A stretch of DNA of 64,000 nt from Bacteroidetes bacterium GWF2_40_14 (GTDB lineage: Bacteria; Bacteroidota; Bacteroidia; Bacteroidales; UBA932). Both the position numbers and the translations under genes were made by a program. The notes under the pieces were generated by a model. That model had not been told where the DNA came from. It did no database searches and worked only from the letters and a program-made list of their open reading frames with translations. How positions within the stretch are numbered: position 1 is the stretch's first letter; the number at the start of each line of letters is the position of its first letter. The DNA lies in assembly GCA_001769195.1 (NCBI GenBank), contig MEOK01000008.1, forward strand, positions 1 to 64,000. Reading direction: 5' to 3'. This document shows positions 44,230 through 53,567 of this stretch, piece after piece.

Positions 44230-45720
44230 ATGAAACTTAAACAATTCTTTGAAAAACATCGAGGAGCTCTGCTTTGGACCCTTTTTTTCACAACAGTAGT
44301 TGTCGTCTTTCTGCTGGGACTGCTTGCTGCTTCAATAAACGAGAGAAGGGCAGAAATTGCCACTCTGTTTAACAACAAAAAGGTGGAGATTAAGGGAATC
44401 GAAGCCAGAAACGAGATATGGGGAGAGAACTATCCTCGGGAATTTGAGACATGGAAGAAGACAGAAGAGACCGGATTCAAAAGCAAGCACAATGGCAATA
44501 TTGAGCAGGATGTACTGGAGATGAGGCCCGATATGGTTGTTTTGTGGGCCGGTTATGCATTCTCAATGGATTACTCGGCACCTCGTGGTCACTATCACGC
44601 AATAGAAGATGTAAGGCGCACACTCAGGACCGGCTCTCCAATGACCGATACCGAGGGGCCCCAACCGGCAACCTGCTGGAGCTGTAAAAGTCCGGATGTC
44701 CCGAGAATGATGGCAGAGATAGGAATCGCAGGATTCTATTCAAAAAAATGGGGAGCAATGGGGCCGGAGATAGTGAACACAATTGGATGTGCCGACTGCC
44801 ACAACCCGGAAAACATGAATGTAAATATCTCCAGACCAGCTCTTATAGAGGCATTTCTGAGAATAGGGAAAGATGTAGAGAAAGCCACAATTCAGGATCT
44901 GCGGACGCTTGCCTGTGCCCAGTGCCATGTTGAGTATTATTTCAAGGGGGACGAAAAGTATCTGACCTTTCCGTGGGACAAGGGTATGACAGTTGAAACA
45001 ATAGAACAGTATTACGACTCCATTGGCTTCAGCGACTGGACTCACAAACTCAGCAGGGCTCCTATGCTTAAGGCACAGCATCCGGATTATGAGCTTTTCC
45101 TTCTGGGGCCACATGCCCAGAGAGGACTCTCCTGTGCAGATTGCCACATGCCTTACAAGACCGACGGAGCAATAAAATACAGCGACCACCATCTGGTGTC
45201 GCCTCTTATGAACATAGACCGTACCTGTCTCACCTGTCACAGGGATACTCCTGAAAAGCTGACAGGATATGTTACCGATTATCAGGATAAGGTGCTGGAA
45301 ATAAGAGATAGGGTAGAGAAGGAGCTTGTAAAGGCTCATATTGGAGCAAAATATGCATGGGATAACGGAGCAAATGAAAAACAGATGGAACCTGTTCTTA
45401 AGCTTTTAAGAGCTGCACAATGGAGATGGGATTTTGCAGTGGCCTCGCACGGAGCGTCGTTCCATGCACCGGTGGAGACCCAGAGGATAATGGCACATTC
45501 GCTCGACAAAAGTTATCAGGCGCAGTTGGAGGTACAGAAAGTGCTTGCATCTCTTGGTGTGAAGGGTGAGGTGCCAACTCCGGATATCTCTACAAAAGCC
45601 AAGGCTCAAGAGTATATAGGGTTGGATATGAAGACCCTGAGGGAGAAAAAAGAGGAGTTTAAATCAGTAATGGTTCCCAAATGGATAGAGAAGGCAAAGG
45701 CAGGAAAAAAACTTATATAA
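44230..45720 (+). CDS. nrfA: Ammonia-forming cytochrome c nitrite reductase catalytic subunit
   Basis: 496 residues with an N-terminal signal/anchor. Five haem sites: the active-site haem CWSCK (Cys149-Lys153, lysine ligand), then CADCH, CAQCH, CADCH and CLTCH. This is the pentahaem enzyme that reduces nitrite to ammonium in six electrons. With NrfH it forms the membrane-bound complex for respiratory ammonification. Its 3' end overlaps the ResB-like gene by 40 bases. Confidence 0.97.
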   Translation: MKLKQFFEKHRGALLWTLFFTTVVVVFLLGLLAASINERRAEIATLFNNKKVEIKGIEARNEIWGENYPREFETWKKTEETGFKSKHNGNIEQDVLEMRPDMVVLWAGYAFSMDYSAPRGHYHAIEDVRRTLRTGSPMTDTEGPQPATCWSCKSPDVPRMMAEIGIAGFYSKKWGAMGPEIVNTIGCADCHNPENMNVNISRPALIEAFLRIGKDVEKATIQDLRTLACAQCHVEYYFKGDEKYLTFPWDKGMTVETIEQYYDSIGFSDWTHKLSRAPMLKAQHPDYELFLLGPHAQRGLSCADCHMPYKTDGAIKYSDHHLVSPLMNIDRTCLTCHRDTPEKLTGYVTDYQDKVLEIRDRVEKELVKAHIGAKYAWDNGANEKQMEPVLKLLRAAQWRWDFAVASHGASFHAPVETQRIMAHSLDKSYQAQLEVQKVLASLGVKGEVPTPDISTKAKAQEYIGLDMKTLREKKEEFKSVMVPKWIEKAKAGKKLI

Positions 45721-46757
45721 CAGAACTGACAATAGTACTTGCAGTAATTGTTGCCGGAGCTGCCCTGCAAATAGTGACAGGACCCTTTAATTCTGCCATA
45801 GTAAGATTTCCTGCAAATGCTGTCTTTCTGCTCATTTTTCTGGTAGCTGCGGCATTGCCTCCAAACAGTGTGGTTGCACGATTAGGGACACTTAGCTTGT
45901 CGGTCATTCTCATCTCTTCATTCTTGATACTGTCTCTTATCATGGGGCTGATACCTCAAAGTGGTATAGTCAACTCATGGCCATTCGCCCTTACTTACCT
46001 TATGCTTTTGACAAACCTCGTTCTGGTTGCAGGAAGGAGAGCAAGAGCCTTCAGACTTAAGGATTCAGGGTTCATGCTAAACCACGCGGGTCTTTTCATC
46101 CTTCTTTTTTCTGCCGGTTTTGGCTCTGCAGATTCGGGCAAGTATTTCATGACTGTATATGAGGGGAGGGTAGAGTGGAGAGGGGAGAATATAAAAACAG
46201 GTCAGATTGATGAGCTTCCTGTCGCTATCCTGCTCAAGAACTTTGACATGGAGGAGTATTTCCCCAAATCAATTATAATAGACAAAAGGAGCGGTGATGC
46301 CATCCCTTCCTATGACTGGGTAATAGTGTCGGATTCTCTGGTCGACAATGACAATCACGCGCCTGCTGCGTACATTCGTGCAAGTAACAACAAAACAGGT
46401 GATAAATATGAAGGTTGGGTAAGTTGTGGCAATTATTCACAACCGTTCAGGGTATTGGACCTTACAGAGAGAATTTGTGTGGCAATGGCATATCCGGAGC
46501 CAAAATCCTTCTCATCTGAAATTGAGGTGAAGAGAGAGAGGGGTAGCTCCAAATCCGGAGTGGTTCAGGTGAACCATCCTCTTACTGTGGGAAGCTGGAA
46601 AATTTATCAGTATTCATACGACATGCAAAAAGGGAGGGACTCCGGATACTCTGTCTTTCAGCTTGTCCATGACCCCTGGCTTATTCCTGCATATATCGGG
46701 ATATTTATGTTATTTATCGGTTCTGTGACACTTTTCTGGAAAGGAGGTAAAAGATGA
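45681..46757 (+). CDS. ResB-like cytochrome c biogenesis protein
   Basis: 358 residues. The first four hydrophobic helices (about 12-30, 38-60, 70-90, 100-120) and a fifth near 130-150 precede a periplasmic domain (about 155-325) and a last helix (LIPAYIGIFMLFIGSVTLFW). This is the ResB/Ccs1 layout, the partner that delivers and keeps apocytochrome reduced for haem attachment. It overlaps nrfA by 40 bases and the next gene by four. It presumably matures the nine haems of NrfHA. Confidence 0.85.
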   Translation: MDREGKGRKKTYITELTIVLAVIVAGAALQIVTGPFNSAIVRFPANAVFLLIFLVAAALPPNSVVARLGTLSLSVILISSFLILSLIMGLIPQSGIVNSWPFALTYLMLLTNLVLVAGRRARAFRLKDSGFMLNHAGLFILLFSAGFGSADSGKYFMTVYEGRVEWRGENIKTGQIDELPVAILLKNFDMEEYFPKSIIIDKRSGDAIPSYDWVIVSDSLVDNDNHAPAAYIRASNNKTGDKYEGWVSCGNYSQPFRVLDLTERICVAMAYPEPKSFSSEIEVKRERGSSKSGVVQVNHPLTVGSWKIYQYSYDMQKGRDSGYSVFQLVHDPWLIPAYIGIFMLFIGSVTLFWKGGKR

Positions 46758-47527
46758 GCTGGAATGAATTCATATACTTTGCAGCAGCGGCACTTGTTCT
46801 GTGGTTTTCTGGTGTGGTAGCTCTCTATCTGTTTAAAAAAAGGTACTTTTCTGATCTGCTCATATCGGCCGGTTTAATTGTATTTGCTTCATTTATTGTA
46901 TTATTGTGGATATGGCTCAAACATCCGCCATTGAGAACCATGGGCGAGACCAGACTCTGGTACTCCTTCTTTCTGGTCATTGTCGGCTACCTTACTTACC
47001 TGAGGTGGCGGTACAAATGGCTGGTAGCATACAGCACCCTGGTCTCGGCAGTATTCATTCTCATTAACCTTCTCAAACCGGAAATCCATACGGCCAACCT
47101 TATGCCGGCACTTCAAAGCCCGTGGTTCGTACCTCATGTAACAGTCTATATTCTTGCCTATGCAATGATGGGTGCGGCAACTATTGCTGCTTTGATTGCC
47201 CTTTACGGTTCCTCTGCCGAGAGTGAAAAACTTATTAATATGATTGATAATCTGGTCTATATAGGACTTGCTTTTCTTATGGCCGGAATACTTATGGGAG
47301 CCTTGTGGGCAAAGGCTGCGTGGGGCGACTACTGGTCGTGGGATATCAAGGAGACCTGGGCACTCATAACGGTTTGTGCCTACCTGTTGTATATTCACTC
47401 AAGAAGGGGGGGTTACAGCCGGAAAATCACTCTCTGGATAATACCGATCGGTTTTGTCCTACTTATGATAACATGGTTAGGAGTAAGTTATCTGCCAGCA
47501 GCTCAGGGAAGTATTCATGTATATTAA
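46754..47527 (+). CDS. ccsA: CcsA/ResC-type cytochrome c synthase subunit
   Basis: 257 residues, about eight helices. The haem-handling tryptophan-rich motif is WGDYWSWDIKETWAL, with conserved histidines on flanking loops (for example WFVPHVTVYILAYAMMG and YIHSRRGGYS). With the ResB-like protein it forms the system II cytochrome c synthase. It overlaps the ResB-like gene by four bases (ATGA). It is the last gene of the nrf operon; the his promoter begins 18 bases later. Confidence 0.92.
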   Translation: MSWNEFIYFAAAALVLWFSGVVALYLFKKRYFSDLLISAGLIVFASFIVLLWIWLKHPPLRTMGETRLWYSFFLVIVGYLTYLRWRYKWLVAYSTLVSAVFILINLLKPEIHTANLMPALQSPWFVPHVTVYILAYAMMGAATIAALIALYGSSAESEKLINMIDNLVYIGLAFLMAGILMGALWAKAAWGDYWSWDIKETWALITVCAYLLYIHSRRGGYSRKITLWIIPIGFVLLMITWLGVSYLPAAQGSIHVY

Positions 47528-47544
47528 AGTTTTTCAATAAAATA

Positions 47545-47577
47545 TTTGGATGCCACATTTTTTTTAACTTAACTTTA
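47545..47577 (+). promoter_or_regulatory. Promoter of the his operon leader
   Basis: TTTG at 47545-47548 and TAACTTTA at 47570-47577 (7 of 8 to TAnnTTTG) are 21 bases apart. Transcription would begin near 47584, about 15 bases before the leader-peptide GTG. Confidence 0.55.
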
Positions 47578-47598
47578 CGCCAACAAAAACAAACAATA

Positions 47599-47694
47599 GT
47601 GTCTTTTTTAGCAAACACAAACGTACTCCATCATCATCACCTTCATTCCCATGGTAGGCGTTGTTTTATGTTTGCATATATCTCAAATGAATAA
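47599..47694 (+). CDS. Histidine leader peptide of the his operon
   Basis: A 31-codon frame starting at GTG 47599 and ending with TAA 47692-47694. It contains HHHHLHSH (codons at 47629-47652), six histidines in eight codons, directly ahead of the antiterminator arm. This is the classical signature of ribosome-mediated attenuation by charged tRNA-His, as in enterobacterial hisL, though the rest of the peptide is unrelated. The non-ATG start is the weak point; no in-frame ATG lies upstream within the predicted transcript. Confidence 0.78.
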   Translation: MSFLANTNVLHHHHLHSHGRRCFMFAYISNE

Positions 47695-47755
47695 TCGTTA
47701 AATATATATAAATCACAAAAAAAGGGCTTACCAGACAGGTAGGCCCTTTTTTTTA
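47653..47755 (+). terminator. Transcription attenuator of the his operon
   Basis: Terminator: 9-bp stem, arms GGGCTTACC (47724-47732) and GGTAGGCCC (47738-47746), loop AGACA, flanked by an A run before and a T run to about 47754. Antiterminator: GGTAGGC at 47653-47659 repeats the 3' arm and can pair with GCTTACC at 47726-47732, which would break the terminator. This arm follows the last His codon (47650-47652) directly. hisG starts 20 bases after the T run. The leader stop lies 33 bases beyond the antiterminator arm, so timing must differ in detail from E. coli his. Confidence 0.8.
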
Positions 47756-47774
47756 TTCAAAAAAATCAGAAAAA

Positions 47775-48626
47775 ATGATCAGATTGGCAATTCAGGCAAA
47801 AGGCAGGTTAAACGAAGAGAGCCTGGATCTTCTTAAAGAGAGCGGGCTCGTAGTAGAGCCAAGCAAGAAAAAACTCCTTACAAAATGCGGGGACTTTCCT
47901 TTGGAGATACTTTTCCTGAGAGATGACGACATCCCTCAGGCTGTATCGATGGGCGTGGCAGACATAGGAATTGTGGGTCTGAACGAGGTAGAGGAGCGTT
48001 CATTTATAGTTGACAAGGTCCACAACCTTGCTTTTGGAAAGTGCAGATTGTCGCTGGCAATTCCTAAAAGCGAGATCTATAATGGAATAGGATACTTTCA
48101 GGGTAAAAGGATTGCCACATCCTATCCTGTCCTTCTGGAGAGATATTTCAAAAAAGAGGGAATCACAGCTGAGATACACCAGATAGCCGGGTCTGTGGAA
48201 ATTGCACCTTCGGTGGGACTTGCAGATGCAATATTTGATATAGTAAGTTCAGGAGGGACACTCATCACCAACGGACTCAAGGAGGTTGTGTCGGTTATGG
48301 ATTCCCAGGCGGTGTTGATAGCAACCCCGAACATGGAGAGTGACAAAAGGGATATCCTTAAGCAGTTGATGATGCGGTTCGAGGCAGTGGAGAGAAGTAA
48401 GGGGATGAAGTATCTGCTTATGAATCTTCCGCTTGACAGACTGGACGATGCAACAGAGATGTTGCCCGGAATGAGGAGCCCGACAATTCTTCCACTGGCC
48501 CAGAAGGGGTGGTGCTCGGTTCACGTTGTGGTGGAGGAGAAGCAGCTGTGGGACAGGATAGAGGGGCTTAAATCAATTGGAGCAGAGGGAATACTTGTAT
48601 TGTCACTAGAAAAGATGATGCCATGA
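47775..48626 (+). CDS. hisG: ATP phosphoribosyltransferase (long form)
   Basis: 283 residues, the length of the long HisG form with a C-terminal regulatory domain, so no HisZ is needed. Landmarks: MIRLAIQAKGRLNEESLDLL, DIPQAVSMGVADIGIVG and the phosphoribosyl-binding region IFDIVSSGGTLITNGL, then the C-terminal domain with RSPTILPLAQKGWCSVHVVV. It catalyses the first step, joining ATP and PRPP, and is feedback-inhibited by histidine. First gene of an overlapping his operon; it overlaps hisD by four bases. Confidence 0.97.
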   Translation: MIRLAIQAKGRLNEESLDLLKESGLVVEPSKKKLLTKCGDFPLEILFLRDDDIPQAVSMGVADIGIVGLNEVEERSFIVDKVHNLAFGKCRLSLAIPKSEIYNGIGYFQGKRIATSYPVLLERYFKKEGITAEIHQIAGSVEIAPSVGLADAIFDIVSSGGTLITNGLKEVVSVMDSQAVLIATPNMESDKRDILKQLMMRFEAVERSKGMKYLLMNLPLDRLDDATEMLPGMRSPTILPLAQKGWCSVHVVVEEKQLWDRIEGLKSIGAEGILVLSLEKMMP

Positions 48627-49915
48627 AGGATATTCTGACTTACCCCGAAAGAACCCGCTGGACAGAGATTTGTTCCAGACCCGGAACAAACCGCGAAGCT
48701 GTATCTAAAAGCGTATCGGATACGATGGCTCGTATAAGAGAGGGGGGAGATGCTGCTTTAAGAGAACTGACATTACAATACGACGGAGCGACAACTGAAT
48801 CACTGATTGTAACTCTACCGGAGTTTGATGCCGCCAATAACCAAGTTGATAATGGTTTGAAAGCTGCAATAGATATTGCTGTCTCCAACATAGAAAAATT
48901 CCATTCTGTACAGAGACCCCAAAACGTGGAGACAGAGACATGCGAAGGGGTTCGTTGTTATCAAAAATCACTCCCAATAAAGAGGATTGGACTTTATATC
49001 CCGGGAGGAACTGCACCACTCTTCTCAACTGTACTGATGCTTGTCATACCCGCAAAGATTGCCGGATGCAGCGACATTACTCTCTTCACCCCTCCTTTTA
49101 AAGATGGCTCTGTCTCGCCTGTAATTCTTTATGTGGCTCAACTTCTTGGAATAACAGAGGTGGTAAGGGCCGGCGGGGCTCAGGCAATTGCAGCAATGGC
49201 ATTTGGAACAGAGAGTATTAGAAAGGTTGACAAGATATTTGGTCCGGGGAACAGCTATGTTGCCGAAGCAAAGTTACAGGTAAGCAACTTCGTCTCAATT
49301 GACATGATCGCCGGCCCCTCAGAACTTATGATAATTGCCGATAACACCGCCAACCCATCGTTCATTGCTGCCGATCTGCTTTCACAAGCAGAGCACGGAC
49401 CGGACTCGCAACTTTTTCTCTTGACAAGTGAACGGGAGCTTGCAGATAGAGTAATGCTACAGCTTGCAATCCAGCTTGATAACCTTCCAAGAAAGGAGAT
49501 TGCCGCTATGGCCTTGCTAAACAGCAAAATAGTGATGCTAAGGAACGAAGAGGAAATGATTGACTTTGCAAATCTTTATGGAGCTGAGCACCTTATGATA
49601 TCAACAGAAGATCCGTGGAGTATAGCAGACAAAATTGAGAGTGCAGGCAGCATCTTTCTTGGAAGCTTTTCGCCCGAGAGCGCGGGTGACTATGCATCGG
49701 GAACAAACCACAGCCTTCCGACAAACGGATGGACAAAATCTGTAAGTGGAATTTCGGTAGAGAGCTTTCTTCACAAGATAAGCTATCAGGAGATTTCCAC
49801 AAATGGGCTACAGGCAATAGGACCGGCAGTTGAGACCATGGCTGAGGCAGAGGGTCTCTTTGCTCACAAAAATGCAGTAACAATACGACTAAAGGAGATA
49901 CAAAATGGACTATAG
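48623..49915 (+). CDS. hisD: Histidinol dehydrogenase
   Basis: 430 residues, the usual length. Signatures include LYIPGGTAPLFSTVLM, GGAQAIAAMAFGTESI, KIFGPGNSYVAEAK, DMIAGPSELMIIAD and AEHGPDSQLFLLT, with the C-terminal GTNHSLPT metal-binding histidine. It oxidises histidinol twice to histidine, the final pathway step, using NAD and zinc. It overlaps hisG by four bases and the next gene by 11. Confidence 0.98.
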   Translation: MKDILTYPERTRWTEICSRPGTNREAVSKSVSDTMARIREGGDAALRELTLQYDGATTESLIVTLPEFDAANNQVDNGLKAAIDIAVSNIEKFHSVQRPQNVETETCEGVRCYQKSLPIKRIGLYIPGGTAPLFSTVLMLVIPAKIAGCSDITLFTPPFKDGSVSPVILYVAQLLGITEVVRAGGAQAIAAMAFGTESIRKVDKIFGPGNSYVAEAKLQVSNFVSIDMIAGPSELMIIADNTANPSFIAADLLSQAEHGPDSQLFLLTSERELADRVMLQLAIQLDNLPRKEIAAMALLNSKIVMLRNEEEMIDFANLYGAEHLMISTEDPWSIADKIESAGSIFLGSFSPESAGDYASGTNHSLPTNGWTKSVSGISVESFLHKISYQEISTNGLQAIGPAVETMAEAEGLFAHKNAVTIRLKEIQNGL

Positions 49916-51515
49916 TAACATCGTAAGAAAAAATATTCAGAAACTGGCTCCCTACTCAACAGCAAGAGATGAGGCTCAGAGCGGGCTCTCCGTATATCTC
50001 GATGCCAACGAGAGTCCATATGAGAACGGAGTGAACAGGTATCCCGATCCTAAGCAGAGGGAACTAAAGGAAACAATCTCAAAAATCAAGTGTGTACCAT
50101 CAGAAAACATATTCATAGGCAATGGCAGCGACGAGGCAATAGATTTGCTCTTCAGGGTGTTCTGTGAGCCCGGGAAAGACAATGTAGTTGCTATTTCTCC
50201 CACATACGGCATGTACAAGGTTGCTGCACAGATAAACGATGTGGAGTACAGGGAGGTTCTTCTTGAAGAAGATTTTTCGCTGAATGCCGGAAAGATCCTT
50301 GCAGCTACAGACTCATGCTCCAAACTTATCTTTTTATGCTCGCCAAACAATCCGACAGGCAATATGCTTGATAGTGCGGAAATTGAGAGAATAGCATCGG
50401 AATTTAAAGGGATCGTTGTTGTAGATGAGGCATATATCGATTTTTCTAGCGAGGAGGGATTCTTAAGGAGATTGAATGAGTTTCCCAATATGGTTGTCTT
50501 GCAGACACTTTCCAAAGCCTGGGCTATGGCCGGTCTCAGAATAGGGTTTGCATTTGCAGACGCAGCAATAATATCACTCCTCTCCAATGTAAAGTACCCA
50601 TACAATATAGGTTCTGACACTCAGGAGAGAGCTCAGAAGCTGCTTGGTTCCCTTCCATATGAGAAGATAAAAACGATTAAAAATGAAAGAGGAAGATTGT
50701 CTGAAGTGTTGAAAACTATCCCGGGGGTAGAGGGGATATACGAGAGCGACGCCAACTTTCTGCTGGTTAAATTCAAAAACCCAAGGGAGGTTTACGATAA
50801 ACTTGTAAACGCGGGTATCGTGGTAAGAGACAGGTCCTCACAGCCATTGTGCGGAGGATGCCTGAGAATCAGCATCGGCCTTGCAAGGGAGAATGACAAG
50901 GTTTTAAAGGTACTCAAGGGGGAGAGTTATACTAACTCCAGATTTGTCAGTTTGACCAGAGTTACCAAAGAGACAAACATTTCGCTTGATGTAGACATTG
51001 ACGGCTCATTTGAATCAAAAAACGATACCGGCATTCCTTTTTTTGACCACATGCTCGACCAGCTGGCCTTCCACTCAGGAGTATCTATAAGACTCAATGT
51101 CATTGGTGACCTTGAGGTGGATGAACACCACACTGTGGAGGATGTTGCAATAATTCTCGGCGATGCCGTTAACAAAGCATTGGGCTCCAAGGAGGGAATC
51201 GGCCGGTATGGTTTTGTGCTTCCCATGGACGACTCTCTGGCTGAGGTTGCCATAGATATGGGAGGCAGGGCATGGCTCAACTGGAACGTATCCTTCGACA
51301 ATAATCAGATTGGGACATTTCCCACCGAGATGTTCCGCCACTTCTTCTATTCTCTGGCAATAGCAATGAAATCTACAATTTATATCTCTGCTACAGGCCA
51401 AAACGATCACCATAAGGCGGAATGCATATTCAAGGCATTCGCAAGATCGCTTAAGATGGCAGTCAAAAAAGAGCAGTTCAATTACAAACTTCCGACAACA
51501 AAAGGGATATTATGA
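49905..51515 (+). CDS. hisCB: Fused histidinol-phosphate aminotransferase / imidazoleglycerol-phosphate dehydratase
   Basis: 536 residues in one uninterrupted frame. Residues 1 to about 340 are HisC: LDANESPYENGVNRYPDP, NIFIGNGSDEAIDLLF, SPNNPTGN, VVDEAYIDFS and the PLP lysine in TLSKAWAMAGLRIGF. From about 343 the chain is imidazoleglycerol-phosphate dehydratase: FFDHMLDQLAFHSG, VDEHHTVEDVAIILGDA, MFRHFFYSLA and NDHHKAECIFKAFARSLK, with all metal-binding His/Glu motifs. The HAD-type histidinol-phosphatase domain that normally precedes the dehydratase in bifunctional HisB is absent. HisC is fused in its place. Confidence 0.93.
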   Translation: MDYSNIVRKNIQKLAPYSTARDEAQSGLSVYLDANESPYENGVNRYPDPKQRELKETISKIKCVPSENIFIGNGSDEAIDLLFRVFCEPGKDNVVAISPTYGMYKVAAQINDVEYREVLLEEDFSLNAGKILAATDSCSKLIFLCSPNNPTGNMLDSAEIERIASEFKGIVVVDEAYIDFSSEEGFLRRLNEFPNMVVLQTLSKAWAMAGLRIGFAFADAAIISLLSNVKYPYNIGSDTQERAQKLLGSLPYEKIKTIKNERGRLSEVLKTIPGVEGIYESDANFLLVKFKNPREVYDKLVNAGIVVRDRSSQPLCGGCLRISIGLARENDKVLKVLKGESYTNSRFVSLTRVTKETNISLDVDIDGSFESKNDTGIPFFDHMLDQLAFHSGVSIRLNVIGDLEVDEHHTVEDVAIILGDAVNKALGSKEGIGRYGFVLPMDDSLAEVAIDMGGRAWLNWNVSFDNNQIGTFPTEMFRHFFYSLAIAMKSTIYISATGQNDHHKAECIFKAFARSLKMAVKKEQFNYKLPTTKGIL

Positions 51516-52114
51516 TTGCAATAATTGATTACAACACGGGTAACCTTTTTTCCCTGACCAGCTCTCTCGAAAGGCTTGGTGCGGAATATGTCGTGACATC
51601 ATCGCCCGAGGTTATAAGAGCTGCAGATTATGTGATTCTTCCGGGAGTGGGAGAGGCATCCTCTGCAATGGCAAAGCTTGTGGAGAGAGGTCTGGACATA
51701 CTCATCCCAACACTTGAGATGCCGGTGCTTGGTATCTGTATAGGTATGCAGCTTATGTGTAAGTCAAGCGAGGAGGGAGCAGCAAAATGTATGGGAATCT
51801 TTGACAATGAGGTTGTCAGATTACAGGGAGATGCAATAAAGGTTCCGCACATGGGCTGGAACAGAATCACAAAATTGAAATCGGAGCTTTTTGCCGGCAT
51901 AGATGAGGGAGAGTACCTCTACTTCGTCCACTCTTATGCACCCAATGTGGGCTCTTGCACAATAGCCTCAACGGAACATGGTGCTGAGTTCAGTTCTGCA
52001 CTCTCTTTCAGGAATTTTTACAGTACACAGTTTCATCCGGAAAAGAGCGGTGCAGCCGGAGAAAAGATACTCCGCAATTTTATAAATATTAAAGCCAAAA
52101 GAGAATGTATATAA
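51512..52114 (+). CDS. hisH: Imidazole glycerol phosphate synthase glutaminase subunit
   Basis: 200 residues of class I glutamine amidotransferase. The nucleophile is the Cys in VLGICIGMQLM, and the His/Glu pair is in YSTQFHPEKSG; YNTGNLFSL marks the N terminus. It supplies ammonia from glutamine to HisF. It overlaps hisCB by four bases and hisA by ten. Confidence 0.97.
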   Translation: MIAIIDYNTGNLFSLTSSLERLGAEYVVTSSPEVIRAADYVILPGVGEASSAMAKLVERGLDILIPTLEMPVLGICIGMQLMCKSSEEGAAKCMGIFDNEVVRLQGDAIKVPHMGWNRITKLKSELFAGIDEGEYLYFVHSYAPNVGSCTIASTEHGAEFSSALSFRNFYSTQFHPEKSGAAGEKILRNFINIKAKRECI

Positions 52115-52818
52115 TTCCTGCCATAGATTTAATTGAAGGAGAGTGCGTAAGGCTTTCCAAGGGAGAATACGACACAAAGAAGGTCTATTCGAAAACACCT
52201 GTAGATATTGCAAAAAAGTATGAGGATCTTGGGTTTGAGAGGTTACATATTGTCGATCTGGATGGAGCAAAGTCGTCAGGGCCAAAAAATCTGAATGTGC
52301 TGGAGAGTATAGCCAGGGCAACATCTCTGGAGATACAGTACGGGGGTGGGGTAAAGAGTATAAAATCGCTGCAAAGTATAATTGATGCAGGAGCAAAAAG
52401 GGTAATCTGTGGAAGTATTGCGGTAACAAACCCCTCCCTTTTTCTGGATTGGCTCAGGGACTTCGGTCCGGAAGTTCTCATACTTGGAGCCGATTTTAGA
52501 GATGCGAACGTAGCAATAGACGGCTGGAAAACACAGACCAACAAGACTCTGTATGATATTGTAGGTGAATTTTACCAAGCTGGTCTCAAACAACTGATAT
52601 CTACTGATATTTCTAAGGATGGCACCCTGAGCGGGCCCTCTTACGAGCGGTACTACTCACTAAAGGAGAGGTTTCCCGACCTGCGTATAACCATAAGCGG
52701 AGGGGTCTCCTCAATACAAGACATCAGAATAATTGACAAATCCCTCATAGACGGAGTGATTGTGGGAAAGGCTATATACGAGGGAAGAATTGACATGGAG
52801 GAGTTAAGCAGATGTTAG
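52105..52818 (+). CDS. hisA: Phosphoribosylformimino-5-aminoimidazole carboxamide ribotide isomerase
   Basis: 237 residues, (beta-alpha)8 barrel. Catalytic Asp8 in [10 protein letters not shown] and the second Asp in [13 protein letters not shown], plus IQYGGGVKS and ISGGVSS phosphate-binding loops. It catalyses the Amadori rearrangement before HisHF. It overlaps hisH by ten bases and hisF by seven. Confidence 0.97.
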   Translation: MYIIPAIDLIEGECVRLSKGEYDTKKVYSKTPVDIAKKYEDLGFERLHIVDLDGAKSSGPKNLNVLESIARATSLEIQYGGGVKSIKSLQSIIDAGAKRVICGSIAVTNPSLFLDWLRDFGPEVLILGADFRDANVAIDGWKTQTNKTLYDIVGEFYQAGLKQLISTDISKDGTLSGPSYERYYSLKERFPDLRITISGGVSSIQDIRIIDKSLIDGVIVGKAIYEGRIDMEELSRC

Positions 52819-53567
52819 CAAAAAGAATAATTCCGTGTCTCGATGTAAGAGACGGTAAAACGGTAAAAGGGGTAAATTTTCTGGGCCTCAGGGAGGTTGG
52901 AGATCCTGTGGAGATGGGTAAAAGATACGCAGCCGATGGTGCCGATGAGCTTGTCTACCTAGATATCAGCGCAACCCTTGAGGGCAGGGGCACATTTCTC
53001 CGGCTTGTATCTTCAGTGGCCAAAAATATCAGTATCCCGTTCACGGTAGGCGGAGGAATATCCACTATCGAAGATGCATCAGCGTTGTTGCTTGCAGGCG
53101 CCGACAAGATAAGCATCAACAGCGCAGCTGTAAATAACCCGGGACTAATAACGCAGATAGCAGACAAGTATGGATCACAGTTTCTGGTTGTGGCAATAGA
53201 TGCCATGTTAATAGACAATAAGTGGACAGTGGTTACTCACAGCGGGAACAAAAAGACCACTCTGGAGCTCTTCTCATGGGCAAAGGAGGCAGAAAACCGC
53301 GGCGCAGGGGAGATACTGTTCACATCTATGGATCATGATGGAACCAAGAGAGGTTACCCTTGCAGTGAGTTGCGAAGGCTCTCGGAGATGCTTTCGATTC
53401 CGCTCATAGCTTCCGGAGGTGCTGGTTGTGTGGGGCACTTTATTGAGTTGTTCAAGGGAGATTGTGCCGATGCTGCTCTGGCATCATCCGTTTTTCACTA
53501 TAACCAGATATGTATCCCGGATTTAAAGAGAAAGCTACAAGAAAATAAAATAGAGATAAGATTATGA
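52812..53567 (+). CDS. hisF: Imidazole glycerol phosphate synthase cyclase subunit
   Basis: 251 residues, the usual length. Catalytic Asp11 in [19 protein letters not shown] and the second Asp in [13 protein letters not shown]; phosphate loops FTVGGGIST and LIASGGAGC. With HisH it forms imidazole glycerol phosphate and AICAR. It overlaps hisA by seven bases and hisIE by four. Confidence 0.98.
   Translation: MLAKRIIPCLDVRDGKTVKGVNFLGLREVGDPVEMGKRYAADGADELVYLDISATLEGRGTFLRLVSSVAKNISIPFTVGGGISTIEDASALLLAGADKISINSAAVNNPGLITQIADKYGSQFLVVAIDAMLIDNKWTVVTHSGNKKTTLELFSWAKEAENRGAGEILFTSMDHDGTKRGYPCSELRRLSEMLSIPLIASGGAGCVGHFIELFKGDCADAALASSVFHYNQICIPDLKRKLQENKIEIRL

Noticed and set aside
45406-45609. 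Small minus-strand frames inside nrfA.
   Set aside because: They are shadows of a strongly conserved multihaem coding sequence; cysteine/histidine content comes from the haem motifs read in reverse.
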